64,000 nucleotides of DNA from Paenibacillaceae bacterium (GCA_015057705.1 SVDU01000014.1:62001-126000), one strand, 5' to 3'; counted from the first letter of the stretch, positions 50,762 to 60,516 are shown. Notes: generated by a model from the letters alone, not told the origin. Numbers and translations: made by a program.

Positions 50762-51510
50762 TTGAGATTCTTAATGTTAGAAAAACGTACTCAGATGAGG
50801 TTATGATAGGTCCTTTAAATATTCAGATACCAAAGGCTGGTCTTACTTCTCTGATAGGACCTAATGGTGCTGGGAAATCTACCGCACTGTTAATGATTGG
50901 AAGACTTCTGAATATGGATGAAGGCCAGATTACAGTAGCAAATATGAATGTTTCAGATTCTAAATCAGAAGACCTGGCAAGAATCTTAACGATTTTGCGG
51001 CAGGAAAATCATTTTGTCACCAGACTGACGGTCAGACAGCTGGCGGGGTTTGGGCGGTTTCCTTATTCCAAGGGGAGATTGACAAAGGAAGATGAAAGGA
51101 TTATTTCCAAATACATTGATTTTCTGGATCTTGGTGATTTAGAGAACCGCTATTTAGACGAGCTATCAGGCGGTCAGAGGCAAAGAGCATATGTGGCAAT
51201 GGTTTTATGTCAGGAGACGGAATACGTGCTTCTTGATGAGCCTTTAAACAATCTGGATGTTGCCCGTTCCGTGCAAATGATGGAACATCTAAGACATGCT
51301 GCCAATGAATTTGGCAGAACCATTCTCACCGTAATACACGACATCAATTTTGCGGCTAAATATTCGGATCGGATTTGTGCCATGAAAAATGGACAGATTG
51401 CTGCGTTCGGGACAGTACAAGAAGTGATGAAGCCGGAGCTTTTAACGGATATTTTTGAAACAAACATAGATATTATGGAAGGTCCTCATGGACCAATCGC
51501 AATTTATTAA
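50758..51510 (+). CDS. Ferric-siderophore ABC ATPase
   Basis: 250 residues. The nucleotide-binding motifs are complete: Walker A GPNGAGKST (about 38-46), Q-loop RQENHF, signature LSGGQRQRAYVAM, Walker B EYVLLDEPLNNLD and the switch histidine in TVIHDINFA. It energises import through the two FecCD permeases and corresponds to YclP/FatE. It ends the operon. The next terminator is at 51661. Confidence 0.94.
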   Translation: MIEILNVRKTYSDEVMIGPLNIQIPKAGLTSLIGPNGAGKSTALLMIGRLLNMDEGQITVANMNVSDSKSEDLARILTILRQENHFVTRLTVRQLAGFGRFPYSKGRLTKEDERIISKYIDFLDLGDLENRYLDELSGGQRQRAYVAMVLCQETEYVLLDEPLNNLDVARSVQMMEHLRHAANEFGRTILTVIHDINFAAKYSDRICAMKNGQIAAFGTVQEVMKPELLTDIFETNIDIMEGPHGPIAIY

Positions 51511-51660
51511 TTCTATCATCTATGAAATTAAGGAGGGGGCGGAAGCCTGACCTTCCTTAGCCTTCATCATTGGTTTCAATGCAGGAGGTCAAACAAAAAC
51601 AGGAGGCTGCAAGTGAAAAATTAATAAGACGTCTTTGCCATTGGGTGGTACGGTTTTACC

Positions 51661-51696
51661 GGCTTGTTCTTAATTTTAAGAACGAGCCATTTTTTT
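51661..51696 (+). terminator. Terminator of the siderophore operon
   Basis: GGCTTGTTCTTA (51661-51672) pairs with TAAGAACGAGCC (51677-51688), 12 bp with one G-U and a 4-base loop, followed by T7. It lies about 150 bases after the ATPase stop, leaving a long 3' untranslated stretch. Confidence 0.85.
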
Positions 51697-51909
51697 GTAC
51701 TTTTATGTCTAAAACTGTCGACAATAACCCGTTAATTTCATATAGTTGTATAGACAACTTAATAAAAATACTTAAAATGTTAAAAAATGTATTGACAAAA
51801 CATTGATGAAATTATATATTTGTTTTATAACTGAATTTGGTAAAATTAACCATAAAAATCAATGGTAAAAATAATATTATAACAAAAGTCACATGCAATA
51901 TCTGCCACA

Positions 51910-51975
51910 ATTCGACAAAACATGTCGAATCAAACAAAATACATATTTGCAATATGTGCAAATTGTATATACTAA
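51910..51975 (+). promoter_or_regulatory. Promoter and two operator-like repeats of the sugar ABC operon
   Basis: ATTCGAC-N7-GTCGAAT (51910-51930) and ATTTGCA-ATATG-TGCAAAT (51945-51963) are perfect inverted repeats. The second overlaps a TTGCAA -35 box (51947-51952), with TATACT/TACTAA near 51968-51975 as the -10. The GntR-LacI-type regulator encoded at 56009 is the natural candidate to bind one of them. Confidence 0.6.
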
Positions 51976-52000
51976 AATGTTATTATTAGGAGGGTATGAA

Positions 52001-53191
52001 ATGATGAAACGAAGAGTACTTGGAGTTATGCTTAGTGCAGTGTTGGCGGCATCTGCATTATTTGGATGCAGTTCGTCTCAGACAACTGCTACCACGGCGG
52101 CAACCAAAGCAGCAGAAACCAAAGCAGCAGAAACCACAGCTGCAACAACCGCTGCGGCAGCAGCAACAACAGAAGCAGCAAAAGCAGCGGGAAGCGGCGG
52201 AAAAGTAGGTGTGGCTATGCCAACCCAGTCTTCTGAGCGCTGGATCAATGACGGTGCAAACATGAAGAAACAGCTGGAAGCTCTTGGATACCAGGTGGAT
52301 TTACAGTATGCAGAGGATGATGTCCAGATGCAGGTTTCCCAGATTGAAAACATGATTGCTTCTGGTGTTAAGTGTCTGGTAATTGCATCCATCGACTCCT
52401 CAGCTCTGGTCAACGTGGAAGCTCAGGCTAAGAGCGCCGGAATCCCCATTATTGCCTATGACCGTCTGCTGATGGATACAGATGCTGTTTCCTATTATGC
52501 AACCTTTGATAACAAGGGCGTAGGTACAGCCATTGGTAATTACATCAAAGAATCAAAGCAGTTAGATAAGGCAAAAGCAGAAGGAAAATCCTATACCATC
52601 GAATTCTTTATGGGATCTCCTGATGATAACAACGCTCTGTTCCTATATAACGGATTAATGGAAGTATTAAAGCCATATCTGGATGACGGAACCTTAAAAT
52701 GCGAATCCGGACGTACTTCCTTTGAAGATACCTGTATTTTAAGATGGTCTCAGGAAACAGCACAGCAAAACTGTGAGAACTACTTAACTGGCTTCTATGC
52801 AGACAAAAAGCTGGATATCTGTGCATCTGCATTTGATGGTTTTGCTTATGGCTGCAAGGCTGCATTAGAGGGAGCTGGTTATAAAGTAGGAGTTGACTGG
52901 CCTTTAATCACTGGTCAGGATGCGGAATTAATGGCAGTGAAAAATGTTATTTCCGGTTATCAGACCATGTCCATTTACAAGGACACAAGACTTCTTGCTG
53001 AAAAATGTGTAACCATGGTTCAGGCAGTGTTAGAAGGCGGAAAACCTGAAATTAACGATACAACCCAGTATAACAATGGTAAGGTGGTAGTTCCTTCTTA
53101 TCTGTGTACACCGGTTGCGGTTGACAAGGACAATTATAAAAAGATCATTATTGATGGCGGTTATTATACAGAACAACAGCTGGCACAGTAG
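52001..53191 (+). CDS. Monosaccharide ABC importer binding lipoprotein (ChvE-like)
   Basis: 396 residues from the ATG at 52001, which follows AGGAGGG. The lipoprotein cysteine is C23 (LFGCSSS). A remarkable Ala/Thr/Lys/Glu-only linker of about 40 residues follows (about 27-66). The type-1 periplasmic-binding domain then begins KVGVAMPTQSSERW and resembles ChvE, the binding protein of multiple-monosaccharide importers (arabinose, galactose, xylose). It is the first gene of the four-gene sugar operon. Confidence 0.92.
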   Translation: MMKRRVLGVMLSAVLAASALFGCSSSQTTATTAATKAAETKAAETTAATTAAAAATTEAAKAAGSGGKVGVAMPTQSSERWINDGANMKKQLEALGYQVDLQYAEDDVQMQVSQIENMIASGVKCLVIASIDSSALVNVEAQAKSAGIPIIAYDRLLMDTDAVSYYATFDNKGVGTAIGNYIKESKQLDKAKAEGKSYTIEFFMGSPDDNNALFLYNGLMEVLKPYLDDGTLKCESGRTSFEDTCILRWSQETAQQNCENYLTGFYADKKLDICASAFDGFAYGCKAALEGAGYKVGVDWPLITGQDAELMAVKNVISGYQTMSIYKDTRLLAEKCVTMVQAVLEGGKPEINDTTQYNNGKVVVPSYLCTPVAVDKDNYKKIIIDGGYYTEQQLAQ

Positions 53192-53270
53192 CAGAGACGT
53201 ACATACAGGCGGCGGTGGAAAAGACTGCCGCCTGTTTTCGTGAAGGATAAAAAGAAAAGGAGTTGGAAAG

Positions 53271-54818
53271 ATGGCCGATTATATCCTGGAGATGAATCAC
53301 ATCACCAAAGAATTTTATGGTGTAAAGGCACTTGATGATGTGAATATCAAGGTGAAACGCGGGGAAATCCATGCTCTCTGCGGAGAAAACGGTGCCGGAA
53401 AGTCTACGCTTATGAACGTACTCTCCGGTGTTTATCCTTATGGAACCTACAGCGGTGATATTGTCTATCACGGAGCAGTGTGCCAGTTCCATAACATTAA
53501 ACAAAGCGAGGCAAAGGGGATTGTAATCATTCATCAGGAGCTGGCATTAAGCCCCTATCTGTCAGTAGCTGAGAATGTTTTCCTGGGAAATGAGCAGACA
53601 TTAAAAAAAGGAGTCATTGACTGGACCAAAACCCATAAGCGGGCACAGGAAATGCTGGCAAAGGTCGGACTTGAGAATGAAAACTTAAACGTGCCGGTGA
53701 GCAGCCTGGGAGTCGGCAAACAGCAGCTGATTGAGATTGCAAGAGCAATGGCAAAGCAGGTGGAACTTCTGATCTTAGATGAACCGACGGCAGCGTTAAA
53801 CGATGAAGAGAGCAAGCGACTTTTAAACATCATGCTGGAACTGAAAAAGCATGGAATCACCTGTATTATGATCTCCCATAAGCTGAATGAAATCAGCTAT
53901 GTTGCGGATTCCATTACCGTAATCAGAGATGGAAAGACCATTGAGACTCTGGATAAGGGGAAAGATGAAATTAATGAAGACCGGATCATAAAGGGGATGG
54001 TAGGAAGGGAACTGACCAACCGTTACCCGGAGCGGACCAGTGAAATCAAAGATAACATATTTGAGGTAGAAAACTGGAATGCGTATCATCCGGACGATCC
54101 CGACCGTCATGTCATTCAGGATGTAACCTTCCATGTTAAGGCCGGTGAGGTAGTGGGATTTGCCGGACTGATGGGTGCAGGAAGAACGGAACTGGCAATG
54201 AGCCTTTTCGGTAGATCCTATGGACAGAAAATCAGCGGAACCATTAAAATAAACGGAAAGCAGGCTCTGATAAGAAATGTAAGGGATGCCATTAATAACA
54301 AGCTTGCATATGTTTCGGAAGACCGCAAAAACTACGGCCTGATCCTTATAGACACTGTAAAAGGAAATATGACGCTGGCAGCTCTTAGAAACTTCTTTTC
54401 CAAAAAAGGAATTGTAAACAAGAATGATGAAATCATTTCCGCAGAAAACTACCGGAAGAAAATTAATGTTAAGACGAATTCCATCAACCAGTCAGTCAGT
54501 TCACTGTCCGGAGGAAATCAGCAGAAGGTAGTCCTGGCAAAATGGATGCTGACTCAGCCTGATATCCTGATTCTTGATGAACCCACCCGGGGAATTGACA
54601 TTGGTGCAAAGTATGAAATATACTGCATCATCAATGATCTGGCAAAGGCAGGTAAAGCTATTCTTGTCATATCGTCGGAGCTTCAGGAGTTAATCGGAAC
54701 CTGTGACCGCATCTATGTCATTAACGGAGGGCATATTTGTGGAGAACTTACCAGGGAAGAGGTTTCACAGGAAAAGATTATGAAGTGTATCATGGAAGAC
54801 AACGGAAAGGAAGAATAA
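53271..54818 (+). CDS. Sugar ABC transporter ATPase, two-domain (MmsA/GguA type)
   Basis: 515 residues with two ATPase halves. The first has [33 protein letters not shown] as its signature region and [11 protein letters not shown]. The second has [16 protein letters not shown] with a degenerate Walker [16 protein letters not shown] and [16 protein letters not shown]. This asymmetry is typical of CUT2 sugar importers, in which only the first site is fully competent. AAAAGGAG precedes the ATG. It lies between the binding protein and the permease. Confidence 0.95.
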   Translation: MADYILEMNHITKEFYGVKALDDVNIKVKRGEIHALCGENGAGKSTLMNVLSGVYPYGTYSGDIVYHGAVCQFHNIKQSEAKGIVIIHQELALSPYLSVAENVFLGNEQTLKKGVIDWTKTHKRAQEMLAKVGLENENLNVPVSSLGVGKQQLIEIARAMAKQVELLILDEPTAALNDEESKRLLNIMLELKKHGITCIMISHKLNEISYVADSITVIRDGKTIETLDKGKDEINEDRIIKGMVGRELTNRYPERTSEIKDNIFEVENWNAYHPDDPDRHVIQDVTFHVKAGEVVGFAGLMGAGRTELAMSLFGRSYGQKISGTIKINGKQALIRNVRDAINNKLAYVSEDRKNYGLILIDTVKGNMTLAALRNFFSKKGIVNKNDEIISAENYRKKINVKTNSINQSVSSLSGGNQQKVVLAKWMLTQPDILILDEPTRGIDIGAKYEIYCIINDLAKAGKAILVISSELQELIGTCDRIYVINGGHICGELTREEVSQEKIMKCIMEDNGKEE

Positions 54819-54820
54819 AG

Positions 54821-55987
54821 ATGGATAAGAAGAAAACAGTTAATATAAACATGAAACAGTATGGTATGATTCTGGCTCTAATCGTGGTTTTCTTAATCTT
54901 TGCTGCAATGACCGGCGGTAAAAATATGTCACCGGCAAACATTAACAATTTAATCATGCAGAACAGCTATATTGTTATTCTGGCGGTAGGCATGCTTCTT
55001 TGTGTTCTGACCGGTAACATTGATCTGGGGGTCGGTTCCATTGTTGCCGTATGCGGAGCAGTTGTGGGAATTATGATTGTAGACTATAAAACCAGCATGT
55101 GGGTTGCAATACTGGCGGCTCTTGCCATTGGTACTCTTTCCGGTATGTTTGTTGGATTTTTTGTTTCCAAGCTTTCCATACCTCCCTTTATCGTTACACT
55201 TGCAACCATGCTTATGGGGCGTGGGCTTACCTATACACTGTTAAAGGCGCAGACCAAAGGTCCTCTCCCGGCAAATTATACTTACATAGGCGCAGGCTTT
55301 CTTCCAACTGTTAAGATTCCCTTTGGCGGTGGAACCCTGGATTTGATATCCATTGGAGCAGCGCTCATCGCATTTGCCTTTATAATCATATCGGAAATCA
55401 GAAGTATAAAAACAAAAAAGAAATACGATTTTCCGGTTAATCCATTGTGGCAGACAATTGTCAAGGTAGGTGTAATCATGATAATTGTATGGTTTTTCTT
55501 CTATAAACTGGCACGTTACAACGGAATTCCCTTTGTTCTCGTTATTATGGGACTTCTGGTTGCTCTGTACCACTTTATTACCAGCAAGACTGTAGCAGGA
55601 AGGCAGATCTATGCATTGGGCGGAAATGCCAAAGCAGCCCGTCTGTCCGGAATTAACACAGAAAAAGTTTTCTTCTGGGTATATACCAATATGGGAATTA
55701 TGTGTGCAATTGCAGGAATTGTGCTTTCTGCACGAAATGCATCAGCAACACCCAAAGCAGGAGATCAGTTTGAAATGGACGCCATTGCTTCCTGTTATAT
55801 TGGAGGTGCTGCTACATCAGGAGGAATTGGAACCATCATAGGAGCGGTAGTCGGAGCATTTATCATGGGAATCTTAAACAACGGAATGTCTCTTTACGGC
55901 TGGTCTACTGATATTCAGAAAATCGTAAAAGGAGCTGTATTATTAGGAGCGGTTACGGTTGACTTATTATCCAAAAGAAAAAAATAA
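54821..55987 (+). CDS. Sugar ABC transporter permease (MmsB/GguB type)
   Basis: 388 residues from the ATG at 54821, with GGAAAGGAAG upstream; an in-frame TTG/ATG region further up overlaps the ATPase gene. About ten membrane helices are seen. Family segments include NIDLGVGSIVAVCGAVVGIM, a long cytoplasmic stretch near RSIKTKKKYDFPVNP, and YALGGNAKAARLSGINTEK. It forms a homodimeric channel for the ChvE-type importer. Confidence 0.93.
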   Translation: MDKKKTVNINMKQYGMILALIVVFLIFAAMTGGKNMSPANINNLIMQNSYIVILAVGMLLCVLTGNIDLGVGSIVAVCGAVVGIMIVDYKTSMWVAILAALAIGTLSGMFVGFFVSKLSIPPFIVTLATMLMGRGLTYTLLKAQTKGPLPANYTYIGAGFLPTVKIPFGGGTLDLISIGAALIAFAFIIISEIRSIKTKKKYDFPVNPLWQTIVKVGVIMIIVWFFFYKLARYNGIPFVLVIMGLLVALYHFITSKTVAGRQIYALGGNAKAARLSGINTEKVFFWVYTNMGIMCAIAGIVLSARNASATPKAGDQFEMDAIASCYIGGAATSGGIGTIIGAVVGAFIMGILNNGMSLYGWSTDIQKIVKGAVLLGAVTVDLLSKRKK

Positions 55988-56008
55988 TCTAAGACAGTAG
56001 GAGAGAAG

Positions 56009-57094
56009 ATGCAGTCGCAGGAAGCAAAATATATGGCTGTTGTAAACTGGGTCATGGAGCAGATCCAAAACGGGGTGTTCCAAACTGGGGATAAGCTGCC
56101 GTCAGAGAACGAACTAAGCCGTGAATTTGAACTCAGCAGGCAGACTGTCCGTCATGCCATTGATGTATTGGAACAGAAAAACATGCTGACCAGAATTCGG
56201 GGAAGCGGAACTTATTTGGGAGTGGGAAACCGGGAAGTGAGAAAAGAACGCTACCAGAACATTGCAGTAATCAGTACCTATGTAGACAGCTATATTTTTC
56301 CTCCCGTATTAAAAGGGATTGAAAAGACATTGTCAAAAGCAGGCTATACCATGCAGGTGGCATTTACAGGAAACAGAATCGAAAAAGAAGGAGAAATTCT
56401 TGATAAGCTGTTAGACAAAGGGTTTATAGACGGGCTGATTGTGGAACCGGCAAAAAGTGCACTGCCAAATCCCAATCTGGATTCCTACCGCAGGCTGGCG
56501 AAACAGCAGTTGCCCGTCCTGTTTTTTAACAGCAGTTATCCCCAGCTGTCATTTCCCTGTGTAGCACTCCATGATGAACTGGTGACCAGAAAAGCGGTTG
56601 AATATCTGATTCATGCAGGGCACAAAAAGATCGGTGGGCTCTTTAAATGCGATGACGGACAGGGGCATCTTCGTTACCTGGGGTTTGTAAAGGCAATGAA
56701 ACAGGCCGGTATCAGCATAGACAGAAGGGGAATTGTCTGGATTGACTCGGAGAGTCAGAATGATCTGGAAGCCTGGTCTGATTATCTTTTTGACAGGTTA
56801 AAAGATTGTACGGCACTGGTCTGTTATAACGATGAGGTGGCTTATCTGCTGTCGGGCATCTGCATGAAGAGGGGGATTATGATTCCCGACGATCTATCCC
56901 TGGTCAGCATTGATAATTCGGAGCTGGCGTCTCTGGGTGAGGTACCCATTACTTCATTTCCCCACCCTATGGAGGCGCTGGGGAAAAAAACAGCGGAAAA
57001 CATGATACGTATGATTGAAAATCCCTATTTTAATGGAAATTATCTTTTTGATTCAGAGGCAGTAGAGCGGAAATCCGTTCGTGTCAGAGTATAG
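56009..57094 (+). CDS. GntR-LacI hybrid transcriptional regulator (AraR-like)
   Basis: 361 residues. A GntR winged helix (about 5-72; GDKLPSENELSREFELSRQTVRHAIDVLEQKNMLTRIRGSGTY) is joined to a LacI-type sugar-binding domain (about 80-360), where IAVISTYVDSYIFPPVLKGIE opens the first lobe. This architecture is that of the Bacillus arabinose repressor AraR. It follows the permease by 21 bases with GGAGAG upstream, so it probably controls the importer and responds to the transported sugar, perhaps arabinose. Confidence 0.92.
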   Translation: MQSQEAKYMAVVNWVMEQIQNGVFQTGDKLPSENELSREFELSRQTVRHAIDVLEQKNMLTRIRGSGTYLGVGNREVRKERYQNIAVISTYVDSYIFPPVLKGIEKTLSKAGYTMQVAFTGNRIEKEGEILDKLLDKGFIDGLIVEPAKSALPNPNLDSYRRLAKQQLPVLFFNSSYPQLSFPCVALHDELVTRKAVEYLIHAGHKKIGGLFKCDDGQGHLRYLGFVKAMKQAGISIDRRGIVWIDSESQNDLEAWSDYLFDRLKDCTALVCYNDEVAYLLSGICMKRGIMIPDDLSLVSIDNSELASLGEVPITSFPHPMEALGKKTAENMIRMIENPYFNGNYLFDSEAVERKSVRVRV

Positions 57095-57103
57095 GAGTAT
57101 AAC

Positions 57104-57379
57104 ATGAGTGAGGACAAAAAGAAGCAGGGTGAGTCACCTGCGCCAATTACTCTGGGTTTAAGACTGGCAGGAGGGGGATATCTGGTGTGGCTGGCATTTC
57201 AGCTTGTTCCGGAACTTCTCATCTCTACCGGAATCAGAAATCTGATTCAGCTGGTCTTTATGACCCTGTTTTTTCTTACCGGTTCCATTATGATTATCTG
57301 GTCATTGAAAAGGCTGCTCTTTAAAGGTCCGAACCAGTCCGGGTCATGGAATGAGGATGAACAGGAGCATATATTATAA
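57104..57379 (+). CDS. Small membrane protein of unknown function
   Basis: 91 residues with two predicted membrane helices: GYLVWLAFQLVPELLI (about 26-41) and LIQLVFMTLFFLTGSIMIIWSL (about 47-68). The ends are charged. GGAG sits eight bases before the ATG. It lies nine bases after the AraR-like gene and may be transcribed with it. No family is recognised. Confidence 0.7.
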   Translation: MSEDKKKQGESPAPITLGLRLAGGGYLVWLAFQLVPELLISTGIRNLIQLVFMTLFFLTGSIMIIWSLKRLLFKGPNQSGSWNEDEQEHIL

Positions 57380-57526
57380 TATTTAGGATATCTGGAACCG
57401 GATTCCAGAAAATTGAGTCTGTTTTTACATTTCTTTTACCATACTGTGATTACAGGAGTCCCTGGCAGAAGGTATAATCAGATTTACAGAAACCAGAGTT
57501 TCTGAAATTGCAAAGGAGTCCGGTAA

Positions 57527-58343
57527 ATGATAAAAACCTATGTGGTAGATACCAATGTTCTGATTCAGGCCCCTTACGCCATTAATTGTTTTGAGGATAA
57601 CCGGGTGGTCCTTCCGGTCGCTGTACTGGAAGAACTGGATCACTTAAAAAAGGCTGAGGGCGAAACAGGTGCCAATGCAAGAAAGGCCATCAGGCTTTTG
57701 GAACAGCTGCGTCATCAGGGGGATTTACTGACAGGAGTACATCATTAAAGGTATGGCGGGGACAGCCAAAACCTTTTACTCTCTTGCAGTAGGGCTTGAA
57801 AAGCTTTTAAACAATCCAACAGGGGAATACAGACGGGTCATTGTCAGCCGTCCCAATGCCCAGTTTGATTCTGACATAGGATTCCTTCCGGGAGACGAGC
57901 AGGAGAAAATCTCTCCGCTGATGAGACCTGTGATTGATAATCTGGAACAGCTCATTGATTCCAATGAGGAGAAGCGATATGAAAATGAGGATGAACTATC
58001 GGGCAAAATCGAAGAAATATTTGCCAGAGGCCTGATTAAAACAGAAGCGCTGACCTTTATCCGGGGGCGTTCCATCATTCAGACGTATTTAATTATCGAT
58101 GAAGCCCAGAATATGACACCCAATCAGGTCAAGGGAATTATAACCCGTGCAGGAAAAGGAACAAAGATCATACTGCTTGGAGATCCCAATCAGATTGACC
58201 GCCCGTTTCTAGATGAACGGACCAACGGACTCAGTTATGCGGCTGAGCATATGAAAGGAAGTTCTCTGTGCTGGCAGATTACCCTGCAGGCAGAGGAATG
58301 CGAACGGTCTGTTCTGGCAATGGATGCAGTAAAACGATTATAA
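57527..58343 (+). pseudogene. PIN-PhoH ATPase gene broken by internal deletion and frameshift
   Basis: The first 73 codons encode the start of a PIN domain (MIKTYVVDTNVLIQAP, then LPVAVLEELDHLKKAEGETGANARKAIRLLEQLR) and stop at 57748. In the next frame, from about 57740, the PhoH ATPase resumes exactly at its Walker A loop (IIKGMAGTAKTFYSLAVGLE). It runs through YLIIDEAQNMTPNQVKGIITRAG and LLGDPNQIDRP to a normal C-terminus at 58343. The intact family has about 430-450 residues, so roughly 160-200 are missing at the junction. The PIN nuclease is truncated and the ATPase lacks an obvious start signal. Confidence 0.85.
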
Positions 58344-58358
58344 GATTTTATTGATAAA

Positions 58359-58412
58359 AAAGGCATGCTGTCTTTCCTGAATCAGGAGGCTGGCGTGCTT
58401 TTCTGTTTGTTG
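58359..58412 (+). terminator. Probable terminator after the broken PhoH gene
   Basis: GCATGC (58363-58368) pairs with GCGTGC (58393-58398) and, after a mismatched patch, TTTCCTG pairs with CAGGAGG around an AAT loop. TTTTCTGTTT follows. Confidence 0.6.
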
Positions 58413-58444
58413 AAAGAGTTGTATCAATCCCCTGTAATTGTGAA

Positions 58445-58473
58445 TTGACAAACATACTCCGCAGGTTTAAACT
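58445..58473 (+). promoter_or_regulatory. Promoter of the BlaI-type repressor gene
   Basis: Consensus TTGACA (58445-58450), 17 bases, then TAAACT (58468-58473). The -10 overlaps the palindrome GTTTAAAC (58465-58472). No clear BlaI/MecI dyad (TACA...TGTA) is seen. Confidence 0.65.
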
Positions 58474-58515
58474 AAGATACAGCTTACAAATGCAGACCCA
58501 AAAGGAGTTATATAT

Positions 58516-58920
58516 ATGAGTACACTTCCAAAAATATCAGAAGCAGAATGGGAAATTATGAAACTTATATGGAAGTCTAACCCCATAACCTCAGAAGAGA
58601 TTATTAACCTGCTATCTGGCAGAATGATGTGGTCAGCACAGACAATAAAAACCTTTATAACAAGACTTATCAAAAAAGAAGTGATTGGATTTGAAAAGAA
58701 AGGCAGGGTTTATTACTACTATCCTTTGCTCTCGGAAGAAGAGTGCATCAGATCTGAGAATAAATCCTTCTTAAAAAAGGTCTATGACGGGGCTTTAAAT
58801 ATGCTTTTTACGAAGTTTCTGGAAGAAGAGCTGTCAATGGAACAGATTGAAGAACTGGAACGTATTCTGAAAGATAAAAAAGAAAAGAGAATATCTGACA
58901 GCCGGGATGAGCATAAGTGA
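58516..58920 (+). CDS. BlaI/MecI/CopY-family repressor
   Basis: 134 residues. The winged helix covers about 5-80: LPKISEAEWEIMKLIWKSNPITSEEII, MMWSAQTIKTFITRLIKKEVIGFEKKGRVYYYYPLL. A C-terminal dimerisation region (about 85-125) follows. In beta-lactam systems the repressor is cleaved by a BlaR1 sensor; no blaR1 or beta-lactamase gene is next to it, so its targets lie elsewhere or BlaR1 is lost. AAAAGGAG precedes the ATG. Confidence 0.9.
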   Translation: MSTLPKISEAEWEIMKLIWKSNPITSEEIINLLSGRMMWSAQTIKTFITRLIKKEVIGFEKKGRVYYYYPLLSEEECIRSENKSFLKKVYDGALNMLFTKFLEEELSMEQIEELERILKDKKEKRISDSRDEHK

Positions 58921-58940
58921 TTAATTTATTTACAAAACAC

Positions 58941-58989
58941 AAAAGCAGATAAGTTCAGACAATCAAACCGTCTGTTCTTATCTGCTTTT
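58941..58989. terminator. Bidirectional terminator between the BlaI-type gene and the sensor kinase
   Basis: AAAAGCAGATAAG (58941-58953) pairs with CTTATCTGCTTTT (58977-58989), with an inner CAGAC/GTCTG pair (58956-58960, 58970-58974). Confidence 0.85.
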
Positions 58990-59007
58990 TCTATAACACA
59001 GGAGCTC

Positions 59008-60414
59008 CTATAAGCTAGTTGATTTAGGAAGGCTGAAAATAAACTCAGATCCCACCCCTTCTGTGCTGACTACATCAATATTTTCTCCGTGAGACTGAAT
59101 GATTTCCCGGACAATTGCAAGTCCCAGCCCGGTTCCTTTCTTGTCCTTTCCTCTGGACAAGTCTGATTTGTAAAACCTCTCCCATATCTTTTTAATGCTC
59201 TCTTTTGGTATTCCAATTCCTGTATCTTTTACAGAGACAAAGATTTTTTCATACTTGCCGGAAGCCTGTATATATATGGTGGAATCCGTATGGCTGAATT
59301 TAATGGCATTATCAATAAGATTATAAAGAACCTGCTGGATTTTGCCAAGGTCTGCATGAACCATCTGAATGCTGTCAGAGAAAGTCAGGTCAAATGTAAT
59401 ATTTTTTGTATTGCAGGTACCTTCTAAAGAAGCAGCCGTATCTTTAATTACCCGGTTAATATCAAAATTTGTCCGGTTTAAATATCCTTTACAGTCAAGG
59501 GAATTAAGGGTCAGCATGCCCTGTGTCAGCTTATTGAGCCGTTCTGTCTCGGATATCACCCGGTTTAAATACTTTTCATGCATCTGGGGCGGTATAGTAC
59601 CGTCTAAGATCGCCTCTAAGTATCCCTTGATGGAAGTCAGTGGGGAACGGAAATCGTGTGATACATTGGCGATAAAGGTTCGCTGGTATTCCTCCATTTT
59701 ATTAATTTCATCAGACATATAATTCAAAGTGGCTGCCAGATACCCCATCTCATCCCTTGTATTCACATCAATGTGATGAGTCAGATTACCCTGTGCATAT
59801 TCGTTGGCTCCTGCTGTAATCTTTTTCAGGGGGATGTAAACATTTTTTGTAAAAACCAGCAAGATGATCAGAGAAAAACCGAATACTACCGCTGAGGTAA
59901 TGTATACGATGTTTAATATACCGTTTCTCTGGGACTGTAAATAGGATATTGGAAGATGAATCACCACATACCCATGAGTGGTATAGTTTCCTGTTATGGG
60001 AGCATGTACGCTTAATACATCATAAGTGAACTCATTGTAGTAATTACCGATGGTATAGGATTTATTGCCCATAATGGTAGGGTCAAAGTTCTCTATCATA
60101 TCTCCATCCTTACCTGGCTGCTGGCTGTCGGATACGATCTTGCCCTGGCGGTCCACAATCCAGATGCGGGCGTGGAGATAATCCGCTTCATTAACAAGAC
60201 CAGGGTAGGAAGAGGAAAGCTTCATATCCTTTCCGTGATACATACTGCTAAAGGATGAGGCAATCTGGTTGGCTTCGTCATACAGACATTCTGACTGCTG
60301 GCCAAGGAGATACTGGTCGGTAATCCTGGAAGAGAAGGATGCGATGGTTACAAAACCCAAAAGGCCAAAGAGTAAGTAACCCATAATAAATTTATAATAC
60401 AAAGAATGTGTCAT
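59008..60414 (-). CDS. Membrane sensor histidine kinase
   Basis: 468 residues. The first membrane helix is at about 8-30. An extracellular sensor domain (about 31-165) and a second helix (about 167-190) follow, then HAMP (about 190-243; VYIPLKKITAGANEYAQGNL). HisKA has NVSHDFRSPLTSIKGYLEAIL (phospho-acceptor His near 251). The HATPase has NLIDNAIKFS, DTGIGIPKESI and GTGLGLAIVREII. It probably partners the OmpR-type regulator encoded upstream, from which it is separated by a terminator. GAGGTGAAC precedes the ATG. The signal is unknown. Confidence 0.93.
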   Translation of the reverse strand: MTHSLYYKFIMGYLLFGLLGFVTIASFSSRITDQYLLGQQSECLYDEANQIASSFSSMYHGKDMKLSSSYPGLVNEADYLHARIWIVDRQGKIVSDSQQPGKDGDMIENFDPTIMGNKSYTIGNYYNEFTYDVLSVHAPITGNYTTHGYVVIHLPISYLQSQRNGILNIVYITSAVVFGFSLIILLVFTKNVYIPLKKITAGANEYAQGNLTHHIDVNTRDEMGYLAATLNYMSDEINKMEEYQRTFIANVSHDFRSPLTSIKGYLEAILDGTIPPQMHEKYLNRVISETERLNKLTQGMLTLNSLDCKGYLNRTNFDINRVIKDTAASLEGTCNTKNITFDLTFSDSIQMVHADLGKIQQVLYNLIDNAIKFSHTDSTIYIQASGKYEKIFVSVKDTGIGIPKESIKKIWERFYKSDLSRGKDKKGTGLGLAIVREIIQSHGENIDVVSTEGVGSEFIFSLPKSTSL

Positions 60415-60516
60415 GGAATGTTCACCTCTATATTGTGCAGATACATGCTTACCTGTGTCTAATGCATCAAGTATAACTCTTTTTGGTATTCATGTCATTC
60501 CTTATTTTCATTGATT

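Larger units (their letters stand above)
51511..52000. other. Intergenic region with terminator and sugar-operon control region
   Basis: About 490 bases without a convincing gene. It contains a terminator (51661-51696), very AT-rich sequence, two inverted repeats and the promoter of the sugar importer (51910-51975). An open frame at 51570-51806 runs through the terminator, has no ribosome site and was rejected. Confidence 0.65.

Noticed and set aside
51570..51806. 78-codon frame after the siderophore operon
   Set aside because: No ribosome site, starts at TTG, and runs straight through a strong terminator stem.
52078..52413. Minus-strand alanine/valine-rich frame
   Set aside because: Produced by the GCA/ACA repeat linker of the binding protein on the other strand.
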